Positions 13,593 to 18,409 of a stretch of DNA of 18,409 nucleotides are shown here, in pieces; position 1 is the stretch's first letter; each line of letters starts with the position of its first letter. A model generated the notes under the pieces. The model worked only from the letters and a program-made list of their open reading frames with translations, made no database searches and was not told the DNA's origin. The position numbers and the translations under genes were made by a program. The DNA is taken from positions 1-18,409 of the forward strand of contig CAAEON010000037.1 of NCBI GenBank assembly GCA_900757615.1, read 5' to 3'. This stretch comes from an uncultured Collinsella sp. GTDB taxonomy: Bacteria; Actinomycetota; Coriobacteriia; Coriobacteriales; Coriobacteriaceae.

Positions 13593-15920
13593 ATGGCGGA
13601 TTCTCAGATCCATGTCGCGCTGGCGGGTAACCCCAACTGCGGCAAGACCACGCTTTTCAACCTGATCACCGGCGCCAACGGCTACGTTGGCAACTGGCCC
13701 GGCGTCACGGTTGAGAAAAAAGAAGCCAAGCTCCTAAGCGACAAGAGCGTTACCATCACGGACCTCCCTGGCATCTACTCGCTTTCCCCCTACAGCCCCG
13801 AGGAGCAGTGCTCGCGCGACTACCTCATGAGCGGCGAGCCCGATGTCGTCGTCCAGGTGGTCGACGCCACCAACCTGGAGCGCAACCTCTACCTGGCGCT
13901 CCAGGTCATCGAGACCGGTCTGCCCGTAGTCGTCGCCCTCAATATGGCTGACCTCGTGGAGAAGAACGGCGATAAGATCGACACGGACAAGCTTTCCAAG
14001 AAGCTCGGCTGTCCGGTCATGATGATTTCGGCTCTTAAGAACAAGGGCATCAAGGAGCTCTTCGAGCAGGTCAAGAAGTCCGCTGCTTCTAAGGGCCAGG
14101 TGCCGGAGCACAAGTTCGATTCCTCCATCGAGGACGTTCTGGACCACATCGAGAACAACCTGCCGGCAAGCGTCCCCGCCAACAAGCGTCGCTACTACGC
14201 TGTCAAGCTGTTTGAGCGCGATGCGGACGCCTGCAAGCTCATCAACCTCACCAAGGAGAAGGCCGCTCGCGTGGAGCAGCTGGTCGCCCAGTGCGAGCAG
14301 GATTGCGACGACGATGCCGAGTCCATCATTACCGGCGAGCGTTACGGCGTGATTGCCCATATCATTGACGAGTGCCTCACCAAGGCGCCTGCCAAGATGA
14401 GCACCTCCGAGAAGATCGACCGCGTGGTTACCAACCGTATCCTGGGTCTGCCGATTTTCGTTGTGATCATGTTCTGCGTGTACTACATCGCCGTTTCTAC
14501 CTTGGGCGGCACGGTGACCGACTTCACCAACGACCAGCTCTTTGGTACCGACGGTTGGTACGTGCTCGGCCAGGGTCGCGACGCCTACGATGCAGCCGTC
14601 GAGGCTGCGGGCGACGATGCTGACTCGGTTGACCCGGCGCAGTACGGCCCCTATGTTCCCGGTATTACCACCATGGTGCACGACGCCCTCGTGGCGGGCG
14701 GCACCGAAGACGGTGGCCTGGTCGATTCGCTCGTCTGTGACGGTATCGTCGGCGGCCTGGGTGCCATCTTCGGCTTCGTGCCGCAGATGTTCCTGCTGTT
14801 CGTGATGCTGTCCTTCCTGGAGGACTGCGGCTACATGGCCCGCGTCGCCTTCATCATGGACCGAGTGTTCCGCCGCTTTGGCCTGTCCGGTAAGTCGTTC
14901 ATCCCCATGCTCGTGTCTTCGGGCTGCGGCGTCCCCGGCGTCATGGCCACCAAGACCATCGAGAACGAGAAGGACCGCCGTATGACGGTCATGACCACCA
15001 CGTTCATTCCCTGTGGCGCCAAGCTTCCGATTATTGCCCTGCTCATGGGCTCCATCATCGGCGATTCTTCCACCACCGCGGCATGGATCAGCCCGCTCTT
15101 CTACTTCCTGGGCGTCTTTGCCGTCATCGCCTCGGGACTCATGCTCAAGAAGACCAAGCTCTTCGCCGGTCGCCCGACGCCGTTTGTTATGGAGCTTCCC
15201 GCCTACCACTTCCCGGCGATCCGCTCTTGGGCGCTGCACGTGTGGGAGCGCTGCTGGGCCTTTATCAAGAAGGCCGGCACGGTCATCTTCGCGTCCACCG
15301 TCGTGGTTTGGTTCCTGTCCAACTTTGGTAGCTACAACGGTTCCTTTGGCTTCCTGCCTGCGATGGACGGCATCCCCGAGGAGTTCATGGACTACTCCGT
15401 GCTTGCCATGCTGGGCAACCTGGTCGCCTGGATCTTCGCCCCGCTCGGCTTTAGCACTTGGCAGGCAACTGCGCTGACCGTCTCTGGCCTTGTCGCCAAG
15501 GAGAACGTCGTCGCCACCGCTGGCTCGCTGCTGTCCGTCGCCGACGCCGGCGAGACTGACCCGAGCCTGTGGACCGCGTTCGCCGGCATGTTCCCGACCA
15601 TGGGCGCCTGCGTTGCCTTTGGCGCTTTCAACCTGCTGTGTGCTCCGTGCTTTGCCGCCATGGGCACTATCCGCAACCAGATGGACTCCGGCAAGTGGAC
15701 TGCGATTGCCATCGGCTACGAGTGCGCCTTTGCTTGGGTGATCGGCCTGTTCATCAACCAGTTCTACAACCTGCTGGTCCTTGGGCAGTTTGGTATCTGG
15801 ACGGTTGTGGCCATCGTGCTGCTGGTTGCGATGCTCTTCCAGATCTTCCGTCCCATGCCTAAACATGCTTGGACCGACGAGGACGAGACCAACACTGCTT
15901 CCGCCGCAGTTTCCGCTTAA
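13593..15920 (+). CDS. feoB: Ferrous iron transport protein B
   Basis: FeoB is the inner-membrane iron(II) transporter with an N-terminal G domain. The 775 residues include G1 GNPNCGKTT (12-20), GVTVEKK as the G2 region (37-43), G3 DLPG (57-60), G4 NMAD (117-120) and G5 SALK (146-149). A helical spacer follows, then the membrane part with two Gate/Nucleoside-recognition repeats: LEDCGYMARVAFIMDR, SSGCGVPGVMATKTIENEKDRR and GLVAKENVVATAGSLL. Between the first two membrane segments there is an acidic insert (about residues 310-360) predicted to be outside the cell. The ATG has AAGGAAGAAGG upstream. It is the third gene of the feo operon, with a terminator downstream. Confidence 0.96.
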   Translation: MADSQIHVALAGNPNCGKTTLFNLITGANGYVGNWPGVTVEKKEAKLLSDKSVTITDLPGIYSLSPYSPEEQCSRDYLMSGEPDVVVQVVDATNLERNLYLALQVIETGLPVVVALNMADLVEKNGDKIDTDKLSKKLGCPVMMISALKNKGIKELFEQVKKSAASKGQVPEHKFDSSIEDVLDHIENNLPASVPANKRRYYAVKLFERDADACKLINLTKEKAARVEQLVAQCEQDCDDDAESIITGERYGVIAHIIDECLTKAPAKMSTSEKIDRVVTNRILGLPIFVVIMFCVYYIAVSTLGGTVTDFTNDQLFGTDGWYVLGQGRDAYDAAVEAAGDDADSVDPAQYGPYVPGITTMVHDALVAGGTEDGGLVDSLVCDGIVGGLGAIFGFVPQMFLLFVMLSFLEDCGYMARVAFIMDRVFRRFGLSGKSFIPMLVSSGCGVPGVMATKTIENEKDRRMTVMTTTFIPCGAKLPIIALLMGSIIGDSSTTAAWISPLFYFLGVFAVIASGLMLKKTKLFAGRPTPFVMELPAYHFPAIRSWALHVWERCWAFIKKAGTVIFASTVVVWFLSNFGSYNGSFGFLPAMDGIPEEFMDYSVLAMLGNLVAWIFAPLGFSTWQATALTVSGLVAKENVVATAGSLLSVADAGETDPSLWTAFAGMFPTMGACVAFGAFNLLCAPCFAAMGTIRNQMDSGKWTAIAIGYECAFAWVIGLFINQFYNLLVLGQFGIWTVVAIVLLVAMLFQIFRPMPKHAWTDEDETNTASAAVSA

Positions 15921-15949
15921 GTTCGAATAAGGACGAGCCCCTTTCCACG

Positions 15950-15982
15950 AGCCCGGGTGTCCCAGCGACACTCGGGCTTTTT
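15950..15982 (+). terminator. Rho-independent terminator of feoB
   Basis: AGCCCGGGTGTC (15950-15961) pairs with GACACTCGGGCT (15967-15978) with one G-U pair and a 5-base loop, followed by five T residues. It separates feoB from the small Cys-rich gene, which therefore probably has its own promoter. Confidence 0.9.
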
Positions 15983-16019
15983 GGTGGGAGAGATGTGACG
16001 TTTCCGCAGATAAAACCGA

Positions 16020-16044
16020 CCAAAATAAACCTGTCCCTTTTTGG
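16020..16044. repeat. Small inverted repeat with CTGTCCCTTT core
   Basis: CCAAAA (16020-16025) and TTTTGG (16039-16044) flank TAAACCTGTCCCT. The 10-mer CTGTCCCTTT is identical to part of the palindrome at 12738-12770, which suggests both derive from one family of short palindromic repeats. The evidence is slight. Confidence 0.3.
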
Positions 16045-16071
16045 CAGGTAAGAATGGGGTAAAGTAAGTGA

Positions 16072-16080
16072 TGGTTAACT
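16072..16080. promoter_or_regulatory. TGGTTAACT motif shared with the feoA operator
   Basis: The 9-mer TGGTTAACT is identical to 12911-12919 in the right arm of the feoA inverted repeat. It lies just before the ribosome binding site of the Cys-rich feo partner, so one regulator may control both transcripts. Confidence 0.45.
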
Positions 16081-16094
16081 AGAGGAGGCTTGCT

Positions 16095-16295
16095 ATGGCA
16101 CCTATCGATATTGTTGTGTTGACTGTTATCGGCATTGCGTTTGTCGCCGTGTGCGTGCGTATCTACCGAAAGGGCACCTGCGCCGACTGCGCCCAGGGTG
16201 GCGTTTGTACGGGGCATTGCTCCAACAAAAAGACCTGCGCCGCGCTTAAGGGCGTGGACAAAATCGCCGAAGACTTGGGCCGTGGTATTCATTAG
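16095..16295 (+). CDS. FeoB-associated Cys-rich membrane protein
   Basis: A 66-residue protein with one N-terminal membrane helix (about residues 5-24) followed by a short cysteine-rich tail: Cys20, Cys29, Cys32, Cys38, Cys42 and Cys48, the last five in the cytoplasm or periplasm depending on orientation. This pattern and the position after feoB match the FeoB_associated family (Pfam PF12669). Its exact role is unknown; iron-sulphur binding or iron sensing for FeoB has been suggested for similar proteins. GAGGAGG lies about seven bases before the ATG. The feoB terminator lies between the two genes, and a TGGTTAACT motif shared with the feoA operator precedes it. Confidence 0.88.
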   Translation: MAPIDIVVLTVIGIAFVAVCVRIYRKGTCADCAQGGVCTGHCSNKKTCAALKGVDKIAEDLGRGIH

Positions 16296-16316
16296 CCGAC
16301 CGGCGTTTGGGCATGT

Positions 16317-16345
16317 TTGACTGCGAATGCGGCGGTTGCTGATAC
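16317..16345 (+). promoter_or_regulatory. Weak promoter candidate for the flavin oxidoreductase gene
   Basis: TTGACT (16317-16322) is a good -35 hexamer, but the sequence at 17-bp spacing (TGATAC) is a poor -10; TACGAT at 20 bp is better but too far. The 102-bp gap before the gene leaves room for a separate promoter. Confidence 0.3.
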
Positions 16346-16397
16346 GATAGATAGGTCAGTAACTGCCGCCGAGCGGCTCAAACGAAAGGAACCCTGT

Positions 16398-18347
16398 ATG
16401 GAGTCTTCCGCCTACCCGATGCTCTTTAGTCCGATCAAGGTCGGTACGACCGAGGTCAAGAACCGCGTCTTTATGCCGCCGGTATCCACCAACCTGGCCG
16501 ATCATGGCTATGTGACCGACGACTTGGTCGATCATTACCGTGCCCGCGCCAAGGGCGGTGTGGGCCTGATCATCACCGAGGTCGTGACGGTCGAGCCCAC
16601 CTATACCTATCTGCCGGGTGACATGTGCTGTTACGATGACACGTTTATCCCTGGCTGGGAAAAGCTCGCCGCGGCCGTCCACGAGTATGGCTGCAAGATC
16701 ATGCCGCAGCTCTTCCACCCCGCCTACATGGCCTTTAACATTCCGGGTACGCCGCGCCTGATCGCTCCGTCCTTTGTGGGCCCGTCTTACGCCCGCGAGG
16801 CACCGCGTTCCATCACGGTCGATGAGATCCACGAACTCACGCATCAGTTCGGTGACGCTGCCGTGCGTATGCAGAAGGCCGGCGTCGATGGCGTCGAGGT
16901 CCATGCGGCACACGCCCATGGCATGCTCGGTGGCTTTTTGACCCCGCTCTATAACAAGCGTACCGACGAGTACGGCGGCTCGCTCGACGCCCGCATGCGC
17001 TTCCTGCTCGAGGTCATCGCCGAGATTCGCGAGCGCTGCGGCAAGGACTTCATCATCGACGTTCGTATCTCGGGTGACGAGTACACCGATGGCGGCCTGA
17101 CTCTCAACGACATGATCTACGTCTCGCGTCGCCTGGAGAAGGCCGGCGTCGACATGATTCACGTGTCGGGCGGCACCACCATCAAGCGCGGCTCCGCGAT
17201 TCCCGCCGCCGGTACCCAGCAGGCCTCGCATGCCGCCTGCTCGCGCGAGATCAAAAAGCACGTCAACATTCCCGTCGCCACCGTCGGCCGCATTAACGAG
17301 GCCTGGATTGCCGAGGAGCTGATCGAGGACGGTGCCGCCGACATCTGCATGATGGGCCGCGCCAACCTGTGCGATGCCGAGTTCTGCAACAAGGCCGCTG
17401 CCGGCAACGCCGACGACATCCGCCCCTGCATCGGCTGCCTGCGCTGCCTGAACGGCATTATGTTCGGCAAGCGCATCTCCTGCACCGTCAACCCGGACGT
17501 GGAGCGTGACGAGGCTGGCTACGAGCCTGCCGCCGAGGCCAAGAACGTGCTCGTTGTGGGCGCTGGTCCTGCGGGCATGGAGGCGGCCCACATTGCCGCC
17601 AAGCGAGGTCATAACGTTGTGCTCGTTGATAAGCAGGACGAGCCGGGCGGCGAGATGCGTATCGCAGCCGTTCCGCCGGCAAAGCAGGAACTCACCCGCG
17701 TGATCAAGTATCAGTATCGTCGCCTGGCCGAGGCCGGCGTGAAGTGCGTATTTGGCACCGAGCTTACTGCCGAGGACATTCAGCGCGATTATGCGGGCTA
17801 CGAGGTTGTCCTGGCTTATGGCGCCGAGCCCATCGCTCCGGCCTTCATGCAGGGCTTTAAGCAGGTTATGACGGCTGACGACCTGCTGGGCGGCAAGGCC
17901 TTCCCGGGCAAGAAGATCGTCATCGTGGGCGGCGGCACCGTCGGCTGCGAGACGGCAGATTACCTGGCCCCGTTGGTCAACGACCTGTCGCCGGCCAATC
18001 GCGATGTCACCGTCATCGAGATGACCAAGACGCTCGCCGCCAACGAGGGCGGCGCCGGTCGCGCGGTGCTCATCATGCGTATGCTCTCCAAGGGCGTTCA
18101 CGTGCTGACCGAGGCCAAGGTGACCGAGATTACCGAGGACACCATCAGTTACGAAAAGGATGGCGAGATCCACACCATCGCCGATGCCGATACGCTGGTG
18201 CTTGCCATGGGCTATCGTCCCAATAGCAAGCTTGCCGACGACCTTGCCGCGGCCGGCGTTGCCACCCACGTGCTGGGCGATGCCCAGAAGTGCGGCAACA
18301 TCCGCGACGCCATCGGCGACGGCTACAAGGTCGCCTGCGAGCTCTAG
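16398..18347 (+). CDS. NADH:flavin oxidoreductase with 4Fe-4S cluster (2,4-dienoyl-CoA reductase/enoate reductase/BaiCD type)
   Basis: A 649-residue multi-domain flavoenzyme that should reduce activated C=C bonds. The N-terminal half is an Old Yellow Enzyme-type FMN barrel (PMLFSPIKVGTTEVKNRVFM at the start; FLTPLYNKRTDEYGGSLDAR). Next is a cluster-binding block with Cys344, Cys347, Cys350 and Cys362 (CIGCLRC plus a fourth cysteine). An FAD-binding domain begins at GAGPAG (388-393) and an NAD(P)H site at GGGTVG (511-516). Relatives include 2,4-dienoyl-CoA reductase FadH, clostridial enoate reductases and bile-acid enzymes BaiCD/BaiH. The substrate cannot be told from the sequence, and no bai genes are adjacent. 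The ATG at 16398 has GAAAGGA upstream and is preferred over a TTG 27 codons earlier. Confidence 0.9.
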   Translation: MESSAYPMLFSPIKVGTTEVKNRVFMPPVSTNLADHGYVTDDLVDHYRARAKGGVGLIITEVVTVEPTYTYLPGDMCCYDDTFIPGWEKLAAAVHEYGCKIMPQLFHPAYMAFNIPGTPRLIAPSFVGPSYAREAPRSITVDEIHELTHQFGDAAVRMQKAGVDGVEVHAAHAHGMLGGFLTPLYNKRTDEYGGSLDARMRFLLEVIAEIRERCGKDFIIDVRISGDEYTDGGLTLNDMIYVSRRLEKAGVDMIHVSGGTTIKRGSAIPAAGTQQASHAACSREIKKHVNIPVATVGRINEAWIAEELIEDGAADICMMGRANLCDAEFCNKAAAGNADDIRPCIGCLRCLNGIMFGKRISCTVNPDVERDEAGYEPAAEAKNVLVVGAGPAGMEAAHIAAKRGHNVVLVDKQDEPGGEMRIAAVPPAKQELTRVIKYQYRRLAEAGVKCVFGTELTAEDIQRDYAGYEVVLAYGAEPIAPAFMQGFKQVMTADDLLGGKAFPGKKIVIVGGGTVGCETADYLAPLVNDLSPANRDVTVIEMTKTLAANEGGAGRAVLIMRMLSKGVHVLTEAKVTEITEDTISYEKDGEIHTIADADTLVLAMGYRPNSKLADDLAAAGVATHVLGDAQKCGNIRDAIGDGYKVACEL

Positions 18348-18380
18348 TCAACCCCTTTGCACCAATCGATTGCAAAAAGC

Positions 18381-18409
18381 GGCGGCTGCCCTGTGTGTGG
18401 GCAGCCGCC
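18381..18409 (+). terminator. Terminator hairpin at the end of the window (cut off)
   Basis: A perfect 11-bp stem GGCGGCTGCCC/GGGCAGCCGCC with loop TGTGTGT ends exactly at the window edge. AAAAAGC precedes it, as in two-way terminators; the expected T-run would lie outside. It would end transcription of the flavin oxidoreductase gene. Confidence 0.8.

Noticed and set aside
13734..16292. 852-codon open frame on the minus strand opposite feoB
   Set aside because: It is His/Gly/Arg-rich shadow sequence crossing the feoB terminator and the Cys-rich gene. No domain is recognisable.
16356..18269. 637-codon open frame on the minus strand opposite the flavin oxidoreductase
   Set aside because: A shadow of the real gene; the plus-strand product has FMN, Fe-S, FAD and NAD(P)H motifs.

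Overview
The window looks like a chromosomal segment of a high-GC anaerobic gut actinobacterium of the class Coriobacteriia, most likely Collinsella or a close relative. This is inferred from GC-rich codon use, the gene set (HisRS, PEP carboxylase, nickel-pincer lactate racemase genes, FeoA-FeoA-FeoB with a Cys-rich partner, a bai/enoate-reductase-like flavoprotein) and overall sequence style. No rRNA, tRNA, CRISPR array, transposase or phage gene was seen.

Layout. Positions 1-1520 hold hisS and its terminator. Positions 1575-4492 hold ppc with a good sigma70-type promoter. Positions 4493-9660 form a lactate racemase region in two converging units. The first, on the plus strand, is larA followed by a larD-type aquaporin. 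The second, on the minus strand, is larB-larC-tetR, driven by a promoter whose -10 and start region lie in a perfect 11-bp inverted repeat. Two related ~125-bp nested palindromes (4516-4642 and 6993-7117) bracket the larA-larD pair. Next come serB (minus), aspS (plus), a stand-alone HPr gene, the feoA-feoA-feoB iron(II) uptake operon with a small FeoB-associated Cys-rich membrane protein, and a 649-residue Fe-S/FMN/FAD oxidoreductase of the 2,4-dienoyl-CoA reductase/BaiCD type. The window ends inside the terminator of that last gene.

How the genes work together. LarA interconverts D- and L-lactate with a nickel-pincer nucleotide cofactor made by LarB, LarE and LarC. The aquaporin probably carries lactic acid. 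No larE is present here, and LarC lacks its C-terminal (LarC2) half, which the tetR gene replaces. PEP carboxylase, HPr and lactate metabolism all touch the PEP/pyruvate node. Feo supplies ferrous iron, which the Fe-S flavoenzyme next door would use, though any regulatory link is inference.

Most notable points: the nested palindrome family, which keeps an identical internal loop while its helices change in a compensatory way; LarC without LarC2; an aquaporin with NQA in place of the second NPA; HPr with Asp at the regulatory position 46; and a shared AGTTAAC-type motif in front of the Feo genes.
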